Positions 28,816 through 37,409 of a DNA stretch of 64,000 bases are shown in pieces. The notes beneath the pieces were generated by a model. The model ran no database searches and was not told the DNA's origin. It worked only from the letters and a program-made list of their open reading frames with translations. Made by a program: the position numbers and the translations under genes. Source of the DNA: Mesorhizobium sp. Pch-S (GTDB taxonomy: Bacteria > Pseudomonadota > Alphaproteobacteria > Rhizobiales > Rhizobiaceae); contig NZ_CP029562.1 in assembly GCF_004136315.1 (NCBI RefSeq), positions 186,001-250,000 on the forward strand, written 5' to 3'. Positions within the stretch are counted from its first letter, which is position 1, and each line of letters opens with the position of its first letter.

Positions 28816-30336
28816 TCAAAATGTCTGATTGTACGGCCCGACCTCCGGGCTGCGTCGCAATACAGTGTCCAGGCCTTCGAACATCTGCTGCCGCCGCTCC
28901 GCGGAAACCGGGCTTTCCACCACGACCACCAATTCGGGCTTGTTCGACGAGGCTCTTACCAGTCCCCAGGTGCCATCCTGCGCCACCACGCGAACACCGT
29001 TGACCGTGACCAGGTCGACGATCTTCTGACCCGCGAAGACCTCGCCCCGTTCCCTCAGTGTCCGGAAGTCGGCGACCACACGCTCGACCACGCCGTACTT
29101 CTTGTCATCATCGCAGTGCGGTGACATGGTCGGGCTACCATAGGTCAGCGGCAAATCGCGATAGAGGTCGGCCATCGACTTTCCGGGATTGCGATCGAGC
29201 ATGCGACAAATCGCAATGGCCGTCACCAGCCCATCGTCGTAACCGCGTCCGATAGGCGGGTTGAAGAAAAAATGGCCGGACTTTTCAAACCCGGCGATGG
29301 CACCAAGCTCGGCAACCCGACGCTTGATGTAGGAGTGACCGGTCTTCCAATAGTCCGTTCTGGCGCCGTTGCGGCGCAGAACGTCATCCGTGTTGAACAG
29401 GCCGGTCGACTTCACGTCGACGACGAAAGCTGAACCGGGATGCTCGCCGGAAATGTCGCGGGCGAGCATCACGCCCACCTTGTCGGCGAAGATTTCATGG
29501 CCTTCATTATCGACCACACCGCAGCGGTCGCCGTCACCATCGAAACCCAGGCCGATATCGGCACCGGTCTCCAGCACCTTGTCCCGGATGGCATGCAGCA
29601 TTGCCATGTCTTCCGGGTTGGGATTGTAGCGCGGGAACGTGTGGTCGAGTTCAACGTCCAGCGGAACCACCTCACAGCCGATGCGCTTCAGCACTTCGGG
29701 TGCAAAAGCCCCTGCTGTGCCGTTGCCGCACGCGGCTACCACCTTCAATTTTCGGGAGATGCGCTCGCCGGAAACGAGATCATCCATGTAAGCGGCGCGA
29801 AAGTCCGGGACGAACTCATAGCTGCCACCATCGGCGAGATCGAAATCCCCACCGAGCACGATGTCCCGCAGCGAAGCCATCTCTTCCGGACCAAAGGTGA
29901 GTGGCCGCTGAGCCCCCATCTTCACACCTGTCCAGCCGTTTTCATTATGCGAGGCGGTGACCATGGCGACTGAGGGAACGTCGAGTGCAAACTGGGCGAA
30001 ATAGGCCATTGGCGATAGCGCCAGTCCGATATCCCTGACCTTGGCGCCGGCGGCCATCAGACCGGACACCAGCGCCAGCTTTATCGACAGCGAGTATGAC
30101 CGAAAATCATGCCCCGTGACGATACCAGGCCCGACGCCCAGACGGCGAATCAAGGTGCCCAGTCCCATACCCAGTGCCTGGACACCGACAAGGTTGAGTT
30201 CAGGCGGCTGCGGAGAGCCGGGATGACCGAACCACCAGCGTGCATCATACTCACGGAAACCCGACGGTTTGACGAGTGCCTCGGTCTCGAACGCGAAGGT
30301 GTTGGGCCTGGCCTCAGTGACGATCTTGAAGGTCAA
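28816..30336 (-). CDS. manB: Phosphomannomutase/phosphoglucomutase
   Basis: Interconverts mannose-6-phosphate and mannose-1-phosphate (possibly also glucose phosphates), 506 residues. Alpha-D-phosphohexomutase motifs are present: GHDFRSYS, the phosphoserine loop TASHNENGWTG, metal site DGDGDR, and a C-terminal phosphate-binding loop near VRASSNKPELVVV. The start is not certain: TTG at 30334-30336 (reading MLTFKIVTEARPN) with GGGAG some ten bases upstream gives the expected N-terminus, while the frame is open up to 30474 with low-complexity basic residues. Expressed with the downstream GDP-mannose gene, 20 bases apart. Confidence 0.9.
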   Translation of the reverse strand: MTFKIVTEARPNTFAFETEALVKPSGFREYDARWWFGHPGSPQPPELNLVGVQALGMGLGTLIRRLGVGPGIVTGHDFRSYSLSIKLALVSGLMAAGAKVRDIGLALSPMAYFAQFALDVPSVAMVTASHNENGWTGVKMGAQRPLTFGPEEMASLRDIVLGGDFDLADGGSYEFVPDFRAAYMDDLVSGERISRKLKVVAACGNGTAGAFAPEVLKRIGCEVVPLDVELDHTFPRYNPNPEDMAMLHAIRDKVLETGADIGLGFDGDGDRCGVVDNEGHEIFADKVGVMLARDISGEHPGSAFVVDVKSTGLFNTDDVLRRNGARTDYWKTGHSYIKRRVAELGAIAGFEKSGHFFFNPPIGRGYDDGLVTAIAICRMLDRNPGKSMADLYRDLPLTYGSPTMSPHCDDDKKYGVVERVVADFRTLRERGEVFAGQKIVDLVTVNGVRVVAQDGTWGLVRASSNKPELVVVVESPVSAERRQQMFEGLDTVLRRSPEVGPYNQTF

Positions 30337-30555
30337 GACAGCGAAACTCCCATCGGCACGGGCCTTTTTGCAGCGAAAATGACGTTGCGCATCGCCGTCA
30401 CGTGCAGCGCTCTTAGCACATCTGCCTAACAGGAACCTTATTCGGAAAAGCACTGCGCCGACAAAGCTCAACAAAGCTCGTGAAATGCGACCGTAACTGA
30501 GCCATACCCGCTTGCAGGAACCGAACGTGGCAGCTATAAGCCCGCCGTCTGGTCA

Positions 30556-30632
30556 CGGAGTGTAGCGCAGCCTGGTAGCGCACATCGTTCGGGACGATGG
30601 GGTCGCAGGTTCGAATCCTGCCACTCCGACCA
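30556..30632 (+). tRNA. tRNA-Pro (CGG)
   Basis: Complete cloverleaf of 77 bases including encoded CCA: acceptor CGGAGTG paired with CACTCCG, discriminator A, D-arm GCGCAGCCTGGTAGCGC, anticodon stem CATCG/CGATG with loop TTCGGGA giving anticodon CGG, and T-arm GCAGGTTCGAATCCTGC. It reads Pro CCG codons. No integrase or direct repeat of its 3' end is seen nearby. Confidence 0.97.
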
Positions 30633-30837
30633 GAAAAATCAGTGACTCGGCTTTCCCGAAAAACAGCCGGTTCTCAGCTTTCACAATCATTCAGAGCCAA
30701 ACGGTGAAAAGTCACCGAATTCGTGGGCCGGTGCCGATCACGTTGCGTTGCCGGCGGTCACGACATGATTTGCTGCCCCCGTTCCGCCGCATTGGCCTTT
30801 CAGGGCAACGGTTGGGCTTCATCATGGAGGATTCCCG

Positions 30838-31152
30838 ATGCGACTTCATACAACCATTGCCGCCATGCTGATGGCGGTGGCGCTCGCGGGCTGCGAGACA
30901 TCGGAACAGGGTCAGCGGGCAGGCACGGGCGCGCTGATCGGCGGCGCCGGTGGCGCGCTGGTCGGTCAGGCGATTGGCCGCGACACCAAGAGCACGCTTA
31001 TCGGAGCCGGTGCCGGCGCGTTGCTGGGCGCGGCCGTAGGCAGCTCGACCACTCCGCAGAGACGCGGCGAGGAAATGTGCCGTTACCAGGACCGCTATGG
31101 CCGCGTCTACACCGCGCCCTGCGATGAGCGCTACTACAACGGCAACTATTGA
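30838..31152 (+). CDS. Glycine-zipper lipoprotein (17 kDa surface antigen-like)
   Basis: A 104-residue outer-membrane lipoprotein candidate. Residues 1-18 are a signal peptide with lipobox ALAGC, Cys19. Two glycine-zipper stretches follow (GTGALIGGAGGALVGQAIG and IGAGAGALLGAAVG, about residues 28-65), able to insert in or pack against a membrane. The C-terminus is Tyr/Arg-rich (CRYQDRYGRVYTAPCDERYYNGNY) with two Cys. GGAGG precedes the ATG. Related to Rickettsia 17-kDa antigen and YMGG-type proteins. A strong terminator follows. Function unknown; envelope integrity is inferred. Confidence 0.9.
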   Translation: MRLHTTIAAMLMAVALAGCETSEQGQRAGTGALIGGAGGALVGQAIGRDTKSTLIGAGAGALLGAAVGSSTTPQRRGEEMCRYQDRYGRVYTAPCDERYYNGNY

Positions 31153-31180
31153 GCCCAAGGCTCAGTTACCCCGAGATGAG

Positions 31181-31207
31181 AAAAGCCCCGGTTCGACCGG
31201 GGCTTTT
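31181..31207. terminator. Bidirectional rho-independent terminator
   Basis: A 12-bp stem AAAAGCCCCGGT/ACCGGGGCTTTT with a 3-base loop, placed between the glycine-zipper gene and the convergent peptide ABC operon; T-runs occur on both strands. Confidence 0.88.
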
Positions 31208-31236
31208 CCTTGCAATCAACCTGGGTCCGACCGGTG

Positions 31237-32856
31237 TCAGGCGCTCGCCCGGAAGCGGGTGGTGTCGATGGCGGCAGTCATCAACGTCTGCGTGTATTTC
31301 TCGCGTGGATGGTCGAAAATGGCGTCCGTTGGGCCTTCCTCGACAATCTTGCCCTGTTTCATGACGATGATGTAGTCGGCCATCGCCCGCACCACCGCAA
31401 GATCATGGCTGATGAACAGATAGGACAGATCGTGGTCGGCCTGCAGCTTGCGCAGCAATTCCACGATCTGTTTCTGCACCGAGCGATCAAGCGCCGAGGT
31501 CGGTTCGTCCAGAACCACCACTTTCGGTTTCAGGATCATCGCACGCGCAATGGCGATACGCTGGCGCTGGCCGCCCGAGAATTCATGCGGATAGCGGTTG
31601 CGCATGACCGGGTCGAGCCCCACTTCCTTCAACGCTTCCACCGCTCGATGGTCACGCTCCCTGGAAGACAACGCAGGCTCATGCACCAGAAGTCCTTCTG
31701 TGATGATCTGTCCGACCGTCATGCGCGGCGACAGCGAACCGAACGGATCCTGGAACACCAGTTGCAGTTCGCGGCGCAGCGGCCGCATAGCCTGTTTGTC
31801 TGCTCCGGAAATGTCGTTGTCGCCGAAGCGTATCTGCCCGTCGCTCGGCAAGAGCCGCAGCAACGCACGTCCGAGCGTCGATTTGCCCGAACCGGATTCA
31901 CCGACGATGCCGATGGTCTGATTGCGTTTGAGACGAATGGAGATGTCGTCGACGGCCCGCAGGATGACCGGATCACCGGCAAGGAAACCGCCGCCGATCT
32001 TGAAGGTGACTTCGACCTTGCGTCCCTCGAGCAGAACCGGAGCATTGGGCGCCGGTGCCACCTTGTGGCCGGTGGGTTCGGCTGCCAGCAGCATCCTGGT
32101 GTAGGGATGTTGCGGATTGGCGAAGAGCGCCGTGGCCTCTCCTTCCTCCACCACCTCGCCGGAACGCATCACATAGACGCGGTCTGCGAAGCGACGCACG
32201 ATGCCGAGATCGTGCGTGATGAAGACGATGGCCATGCCGAGCTTCTTCTGCAGTTCGGCCAGCAACACCAGGATCTGCGCCTGGATCGTCACATCCAGCG
32301 CCGTCGTCGGCTCGTCGGCGATCAGAATGTCCGGATCATTGGCGAGCGCCATGGCGATCATCACACGCTGGCGCTGGCCGCCCGACATCTCGTGCGGATA
32401 GGATTTCAGCCGCCGCTCGGGATCGGGAATATGGACGAGGCGCAACAGTTTCAGCGCCTCCTCGCGTGCGGCCGCGGCACTCAGGCCGCGATGTCGCCGG
32501 ATCGGCTCCATCAACTGGTTGCCGATCGTGTAGAGCGGATCGAGCGAGGTCATCGGCTCCTGGAAGATCATGCTGATCTTGCGGCCGCGAACCTTGTTGA
32601 GCTCGCTTTTGCGCATGGTGAGCAGGTTCGAGCCGCGATAGTCGACCACGCCAGTTGCTTCACCATTGGATGCAAGCAGTCCCATCGCAGCCATCATGGT
32701 CTGGCTTTTGCCGGAGCCCGACTCGCCAACGACGGCGACGGTTTCGCCGGCTTTCACGTTGATGTTGATGCCCTTCACGGCCTCCACGGCACCATCGAGT
32801 GTGCGGAAACGAACCTTGAGGTCGCGAACATTGAGAACGGTTTCTGCAGCTGCCAT
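31237..32856 (-). CDS. Peptide ABC transporter, fused dual ATP-binding protein (OppD-OppF type)
   Basis: Energises the adjacent peptide permease; 539 residues with two complete nucleotide-binding domains in tandem. Each has a Walker A GESGSGKS (near residues 40 and 325), a signature SGGQRQR and a Walker B ([12 protein letters not shown] and [12 protein letters not shown]) with the switch His in FITHDLG/FISHDLA. The OppD/F specific C-terminal tails ([10 protein letters not shown] and [10 protein letters not shown]) follow each domain. ATG 32854-32856 begins [13 protein letters not shown]. One base separates it from the OppC-like gene. Usual orthologue name in E. coli would be yejF or the oppDF pair; substrate is inferred. 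Confidence 0.94.
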   Translation of the reverse strand: MAAAETVLNVRDLKVRFRTLDGAVEAVKGININVKAGETVAVVGESGSGKSQTMMAAMGLLASNGEATGVVDYRGSNLLTMRKSELNKVRGRKISMIFQEPMTSLDPLYTIGNQLMEPIRRHRGLSAAAAREEALKLLRLVHIPDPERRLKSYPHEMSGGQRQRVMIAMALANDPDILIADEPTTALDVTIQAQILVLLAELQKKLGMAIVFITHDLGIVRRFADRVYVMRSGEVVEEGEATALFANPQHPYTRMLLAAEPTGHKVAPAPNAPVLLEGRKVEVTFKIGGGFLAGDPVILRAVDDISIRLKRNQTIGIVGESGSGKSTLGRALLRLLPSDGQIRFGDNDISGADKQAMRPLRRELQLVFQDPFGSLSPRMTVGQIITEGLLVHEPALSSRERDHRAVEALKEVGLDPVMRNRYPHEFSGGQRQRIAIARAMILKPKVVVLDEPTSALDRSVQKQIVELLRKLQADHDLSYLFISHDLAVVRAMADYIIVMKQGKIVEEGPTDAIFDHPREKYTQTLMTAAIDTTRFRASA

Positions 32857-32857
32857 C

Positions 32858-33991
32858 TCAACGGTCCTTCGGATCGAGCGCATCGCGCAGGCCATCGCCG
32901 ACGAAGTTCAGCGCAAACAGCGTCGAGACAAGGAAGAAAGCTGGAAACAGCAGCAACCAGTTGGCGGTACCGATGTTCTTGGCCCCGGCGGAGATGAGGA
33001 CGCCCCAGCTGGTCATCGGCTCCTGTACGCCAAGCCCCAGGAACGACAGGAAGCTTTCCAGGATGATGACCTGCGGAACCAGCAACGTCATGTAGATGAC
33101 GACCGGTCCGAGCAGGTTGGGAATGACGTGGCGCAGCAGAATGCCACGCTGGCCAACCCCAAGCGCCTCTGCCGCCTGCACATACTCCTGCCGTCGGATG
33201 GACAATGCCTGGCCGCGCACGATGCGAGCCATGTCCAGCCAGAGCACCGCGCCGACCGCCAGGAACATCAACACGAAGTTTCGGCCGAAGAACACCACCA
33301 GCATGATGACGAAGAAGATGAAGGGCAGTGAATAGAGCACGTCGACGATGCGCATCATGACTTCATCGACCTTGCCGCCGGCAAAACCCGCCGTGGCACC
33401 GTAGAGCACGCCAATGACGACGGCGACGACGCCGGCAAGCAGGCCGATGGCCAGCGAGATGCGGCCAGCCACGAGGGTGCGGGATAAAAGGTCACGGCCG
33501 ATATTGTCGGTGCCGAAGAAGAAATAGGCCTGCCGCACCGTCGTGCCGATAACGAGTTCGTTGCCTTCCGGCGATTTGCTCAGCACCTGGGCGCCATCGA
33601 AGGTATCCGAGCGATCGAGGTAGCGAAGATAGCGTTCATCGATCGGCTTGGACGAACTCAGCGTGATGGTCAGATTGCCGCCATCCTGTTTCACGTCCTT
33701 GACGTCGACACGCATGCGCCGGACCACGTCGTCCAGCGCCGTCTTGATCATCTCTTCCTTCGGATAGGCGGAAAAGCTCGGCGGCGTGCGCACATAATCG
33801 GAATAGATCGTCGTGTACTGGTGCGGCACGAACCAGGGACCGATGATGCACACCAGCCCCATCAGGATGAGATAGCAGAGGCTGATCATGGCCGCCCGAT
33901 TGGCTTTCAATCGTGCCCAGGCATCGCCCCAGAGCGATCGGCCCACAACGGTCGAGGGGGGAGGAGCGGAGGTGGCTGCGATCTCAGTCAT
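32858..33991 (-). CDS. Peptide ABC transporter permease (OppC type)
   Basis: Inner-membrane subunit of 377 residues. One helix near residues 35-57 (ISLCYLILMGLVCIIGPWFV) is followed by an unusually long periplasmic segment of about 110 residues that contains a DVKDVKQDGGNLTITL patch, then TDNIGRDLLSRTLVAGR and the five core helices. The EAA loop is EYVQAAEALGVGQRGILLRHVIPN. ATG 33989-33991 (MTEIAATSAPPP) overlaps the upstream permease stop by 8 bases. Part of the four-gene oppA-B-C-DF order. The long insertion is seen in other rhizobial OppC-like proteins, as far as I recall. Confidence 0.93.
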   Translation of the reverse strand: MTEIAATSAPPPSTVVGRSLWGDAWARLKANRAAMISLCYLILMGLVCIIGPWFVPHQYTTIYSDYVRTPPSFSAYPKEEMIKTALDDVVRRMRVDVKDVKQDGGNLTITLSSSKPIDERYLRYLDRSDTFDGAQVLSKSPEGNELVIGTTVRQAYFFFGTDNIGRDLLSRTLVAGRISLAIGLLAGVVAVVIGVLYGATAGFAGGKVDEVMMRIVDVLYSLPFIFFVIMLVVFFGRNFVLMFLAVGAVLWLDMARIVRGQALSIRRQEYVQAAEALGVGQRGILLRHVIPNLLGPVVIYMTLLVPQVIILESFLSFLGLGVQEPMTSWGVLISAGAKNIGTANWLLLFPAFFLVSTLFALNFVGDGLRDALDPKDR

Positions 33992-34907
33992 AGCGCACCC
34001 TCGGATCAACCACGGCGTAGAGGATATCCACGATCAGGTTGAAGATGATCGTGAAGATGGCGATCACCACCACCGTGCCCATCACCAGCGTGTAGTCACG
34101 GTTGAGCGCCGCATCGACAAAGTAACGACCGACCCCGGGAATCGAGAAGATGGTCTCGACCACGATGGAACCGGTGAGCAACGCCGCGGCCGCGGGACCG
34201 GCATAGGAGACGATCGGCAGCACTGCGCCTCGCAGAGCGTGCTTGACCACAACCGACCAGTCCGAAAGCCCCAGTGCCCGCGCCGTCCGGATGTGATGCG
34301 ACCGCAGGGATTCGATCATCGAGCCGCGCATCAGGCGCGCCACGATGGCGATCTGCGGCAAGGCCAGCGTGATCACCGGGCCGATCTTGTTGATCAGGGC
34401 GCCATCGCCCCAGCCGCCGATCGGCAGCAGTTTCCAGCTCAGTCCGAAGACAAGCTGGATCAAGGGCGCAATGACGAAGGTGGGGATCGTGGAACCGGCG
34501 GTTGCGACCGCGATCACGGCATAGTCTGCTGTCTTGTTCTGATTGAGCGCTGCAACGACACCAAGGATGGAGCCGAGGATCAGCGCCAGGATCAAGGCAG
34601 ACGTGCCAAGCTGAACCGAGATCGGCAAGCCCTTCCAGAACAGTTCGCCGACGGTGAAATCAGGCAGATTGTAGCTCGGCCCAAAACTACCGTGCAGCAA
34701 GTTGTTGAGATAATTCAGATATTGTTTCCAGAGCGGTTCATTGAGACCGAACTGGGCCTCAAGATTGGCCTTGATGACGGGACTTAGTCCACGCTCCTGG
34801 TTGAAGGGGCCGCCAGGGGCGACCCGGATCAGGAAGAACGCCAGCGTAACGATCACGAATAGCGTCGGGATAGCGGTCAGAAGCCGCCGGAACACGTAAA
34901 TCAACAT
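33984..34907 (-). CDS. Peptide ABC transporter permease (OppB type)
   Basis: Inner-membrane subunit of 307 residues, six helices. N-terminal motif MLIYVFRRLLTAIPTLFVIVTLAFFLIR is the usual OppB/DppB start, followed by GLNEPLWKQYLNYLNNLLHGSFGPSY and the EAA loop HIRTARALGLSDWSVVVKHALRGAVLPIV. It lies 64 bases after oppA, a gap that contains a strong hairpin, and overlaps the OppC-like gene by 8 bases. Confidence 0.94.
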   Translation of the reverse strand: MLIYVFRRLLTAIPTLFVIVTLAFFLIRVAPGGPFNQERGLSPVIKANLEAQFGLNEPLWKQYLNYLNNLLHGSFGPSYNLPDFTVGELFWKGLPISVQLGTSALILALILGSILGVVAALNQNKTADYAVIAVATAGSTIPTFVIAPLIQLVFGLSWKLLPIGGWGDGALINKIGPVITLALPQIAIVARLMRGSMIESLRSHHIRTARALGLSDWSVVVKHALRGAVLPIVSYAGPAAAALLTGSIVVETIFSIPGVGRYFVDAALNRDYTLVMGTVVVIAIFTIIFNLIVDILYAVVDPRVRYD

Positions 34908-34935
34908 TGTCGCCAGACCTCACCAGCGCAGGGAG

Positions 34936-34961
34936 CCGCCGTCTCCGGGAGGAGACGGCGG
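34936..34961 (-). other. Intercistronic hairpin between oppA and oppB
   Basis: A perfect 11-bp GC-rich stem CCGCCGTCTCC/GGAGACGGCGG with a 4-base loop, 10 bases after the oppA stop. There is no T-run, so it is more likely an mRNA-stabilising or attenuating element than a full terminator. Confidence 0.6.
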
Positions 34962-34971
34962 TCCATACGGA

Positions 34972-36567
34972 TTATTGGTCTTTGCTGATGAAGCGCGAAG
35001 GATGCACGTCCATCACGTTGTCTTCGAAGCCGTGCAACTTCGGAGAAACGATGTTGTGGAAGCTATAGTAGAGCAGCGGGATCTGACCGACTTCGTCGAT
35101 CATGACGCGTTCAGCTTCACTCAGCAGCTTCATGCGCTCTTCCGGATTGCCGCCAGCGGCAGCAGCCTTGTTCATGGCTTCTTCGAATTTCGGGCTGTTG
35201 TAGCTCGAATAGTTGTTGCCACTGTCCTTACGGGTGATGCCGAGGAAGGTTTCCGGATCCTGATAGTCGGCGATCCAGGCAGCGCGGGCAACGTCGTAAT
35301 TGCCCTTCTGTTCAAGGAAGCCGTAGTGGGTCTTGGTATCGGTGTTGAGCAGAGTGACCTCGACGCCCAGCGGTTTCAGCTGTTCCTGGATGGCGACGGC
35401 AGTGTTCTTGTGGTTCTCGGAAGTGTTGTAGCGGATTTCCATCTTCAACGGGTTGCTCGGACCATAGCCGAGCTTTTCCAGAACCTTCTTGGCCTCGTCC
35501 TCGCGGTCGATCTGCGACTTGTCCGCGAACTTGGCCATGGCCGGTGTGTAGCCCTTGATACCGGGAGGTACCATCGAGTAGCCCGGGAACATCGAATTGT
35601 TCCAGACCTTCTCGGCCAGGAAGTCGCGGTCGATCGCTTCGGAGATGGCGTTGCGCAGTTCGACGTTGTCCCACGGCTTCTTGTCGGTCTTGATCGCGTA
35701 ATAGTAGGTACCGAGGTAAGGCGCGACACGGATCTGGTCACCGAACTTCGCCTTGAGGTCAGGCAACTGCTCGGTCGGCAGATCGTCGTAGCTGTCCATT
35801 TCGCCGGCCTCGAAGCGCTTCATTGCCGAGGAGCGATCTTCGGTTGGAATGAAGTTGACCACGTCGATCTTGACGTTGGCGGCATCATGGAATTTCGGGT
35901 TCTTGACCATCTTGATGTGGTCGTTCGGTACCCACTCAGCCAGTGTATAGGCGCCGTTGGAGACCAGCTTGCCCGGCTTCACCCATTCCGCGCCCAGCTT
36001 CTCGATCGAAGCCTTGTTGACCGGATAGGCCGCCTGGTGGGTCAGCATTTCGAGGAAATAAGGCGTCGGTGCGTTCAGCTTGACTTCGAGGGTCAATGGG
36101 TCGACCGCCTTGATCCCCATCTCCTCAGGCTTGGCCTTGCCCTTGTTGACGTCCTCGGCCTTGACCACGGGATACAACATCGAGGCGTATTCAGCGCCGG
36201 TCGCGGGATCTTCCAGGCGACGGAAGGCATAGACGAAATCATCTGCCGTCACCGGGCTGCCGTCCGACCAGACCGCATCCTTGCGTAGCTTGAAAGTGTA
36301 GGTCTTGCCGTCGTCGGAGATCGTCCAGCTCTCGGCCGCACCGGGGATGAGATCGGCCTTGGCGTCCTGCATGACCAGGCCTTCGAACAGGTCGCGCAGC
36401 ACATGGGCCTCATAGACCGTCGACGTCTTGTGCGGATCGACGGTTTCCGGCTCGGCCGCGCTGCCGCGATTATAGACCACTTCGGCGAACGCCGCCGCGT
36501 GGAAGGCGCCGCTTGCCAAAGCAAGTGTAGAGGCGAACACGGTCGCCTTCAGCATGGTTTTCAGCAT
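34972..36567 (-). CDS. oppA: Peptide ABC transporter substrate-binding protein (OppA type)
   Basis: Periplasmic binding protein of family SBP_bac_5, 531 residues. Signal peptide residues 1-28 (MLKTMLKATVFASTLALASG, cut after AFA). Mature protein opens NRGSAAEPETVDPHKTSTVYEAHVLRDLFEGL, the diagnostic start of OppA/MppA proteins, with GKTYTFKLRKDAVWSDGSPVTADDFVYAFRR following. Close to OppA rather than DppA in pattern, so oligopeptides are the likely cargo. The ATG at 36565-36567 is led by GGGAG. First gene of the operon; a hairpin separates it from the permease genes. Confidence 0.94.
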   Translation of the reverse strand: MLKTMLKATVFASTLALASGAFHAAAFAEVVYNRGSAAEPETVDPHKTSTVYEAHVLRDLFEGLVMQDAKADLIPGAAESWTISDDGKTYTFKLRKDAVWSDGSPVTADDFVYAFRRLEDPATGAEYASMLYPVVKAEDVNKGKAKPEEMGIKAVDPLTLEVKLNAPTPYFLEMLTHQAAYPVNKASIEKLGAEWVKPGKLVSNGAYTLAEWVPNDHIKMVKNPKFHDAANVKIDVVNFIPTEDRSSAMKRFEAGEMDSYDDLPTEQLPDLKAKFGDQIRVAPYLGTYYYAIKTDKKPWDNVELRNAISEAIDRDFLAEKVWNNSMFPGYSMVPPGIKGYTPAMAKFADKSQIDREDEAKKVLEKLGYGPSNPLKMEIRYNTSENHKNTAVAIQEQLKPLGVEVTLLNTDTKTHYGFLEQKGNYDVARAAWIADYQDPETFLGITRKDSGNNYSSYNSPKFEEAMNKAAAAGGNPEERMKLLSEAERVMIDEVGQIPLLYYSFHNIVSPKLHGFEDNVMDVHPSRFISKDQ

Positions 36568-36947
36568 TGAATCAATACTCCCTTTCTCATGCGAGCCAAC
36601 TCTATCGGGGCTCGCGGGACGTTGACGCCCGCAGACCGTTCACCGGCCTCTCCTGGGGCGAGCCGCGGTTCCCTCTCCGCAGCAGATGCGCAGACACTAA
36701 CGCCGCGAATTTTTATTTCAACACACCTTCAACCTTCCCTAGCGTCATCTTTCATCGATAGTTGTGCAGATGTTTCGAAAGATTAATAAAATCAAATACG
36801 TAACCCATAACTAACCATCATTTGGCTTAACTCACGAAAAACCCAACTCGTTTGACAGCCGCCCAAAATATTAATGCGACATTAAGCAACCCCCGGTTAC
36901 TTTCGAATGTACTTTTGTAGGCTTTTCTTTTTTAGGCGGGAGAAATC
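36568..36947. other. Gene-free, AT-rich divergent region
   Basis: 380 bases between oppA (minus) and tadE (plus), holding both promoters. Bases 36690-36950 are distinctly richer in A+T than the rest of the window, with runs such as AAATATTAATGCGACATTAA. A TTGACA at 36852-36857 is a possible -35, but no convincing -10 follows at the right distance. Short open frames here have no support. Confidence 0.5.
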
Positions 36948-37409
36948 ATGCATAGTATACGAGGAGTCTCAACTTTCACTCTCCGCTCGAGAATTTCGAG
37001 ATGGAAAGAAAACGACGATGGAACTTCGGCGATTGAGTTTGCTTTGCTTGCGCCGCTGTTCATTCTCTTTTTGCTCGGAATGGTTGCATATGGTATCTAT
37101 TTTGGTGCCAGCCATTCCGTTCAACAGATCGCGGCGGATGCGGCCCGTACCGCGGTCGGTGGGCTGAACCAGACCGAGCGTCAATCGCTCGTCACCACCT
37201 TCCTGGCCAACAACGCGGCAGGCTATCCGTTTGTCGATGCCACCAAGCTAACCGTGGTGGCCAGGGACAGCACGGCTGACGGCAGCCAGTTTGTGGTTTC
37301 CGTCACCTATGATGCGCGCAACCTGCCGATCTGGAACCTCCTGTCCGGACTGCCGCTGCCGGGCACGAACATCGCGCGCCAGTCCACCATCCGCGTCGGG
37401 GGCATCTGA
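36948..37409 (+). CDS. TadE-like pilus assembly protein
   Basis: A 153-residue pseudopilin-like protein. The TadE signature is at residues 25-50: DDGTSAIEFALLAPLFILFLLGMVAYGIYFG, with the conserved Glu30 of the processing site and one transmembrane helix. The remaining part is periplasmic. The ATG at 36948 is led by GCGGGAG. It overlaps the TadG-like gene by one base (TGATG). No Flp pilin, prepilin peptidase, secretin or TadA ATPase is in the window, so the pair is away from a main tad cluster and may serve another surface structure. Confidence 0.88.
   Translation: MHSIRGVSTFTLRSRISRWKENDDGTSAIEFALLAPLFILFLLGMVAYGIYFGASHSVQQIAADAARTAVGGLNQTERQSLVTTFLANNAAGYPFVDATKLTVVARDSTADGSQFVVSVTYDARNLPIWNLLSGLPLPGTNIARQSTIRVGGI

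Noticed and set aside
30556..30632. tRNA-Pro as an integration site for a mobile element
   Set aside because: No integrase, no direct repeat of the tRNA 3' end and no composition change next to it.
31210..32997. 595-codon open frame on the plus strand over the ABC ATPase gene
   Set aside because: His/Gln/Arg-rich shadow of a GC-rich gene; the minus strand has two full sets of ABC motifs.
36567..36786. Short plus-strand frames upstream of oppA
   Set aside because: They lie in the oppA leader/promoter region, overlap each other and lack conserved features.
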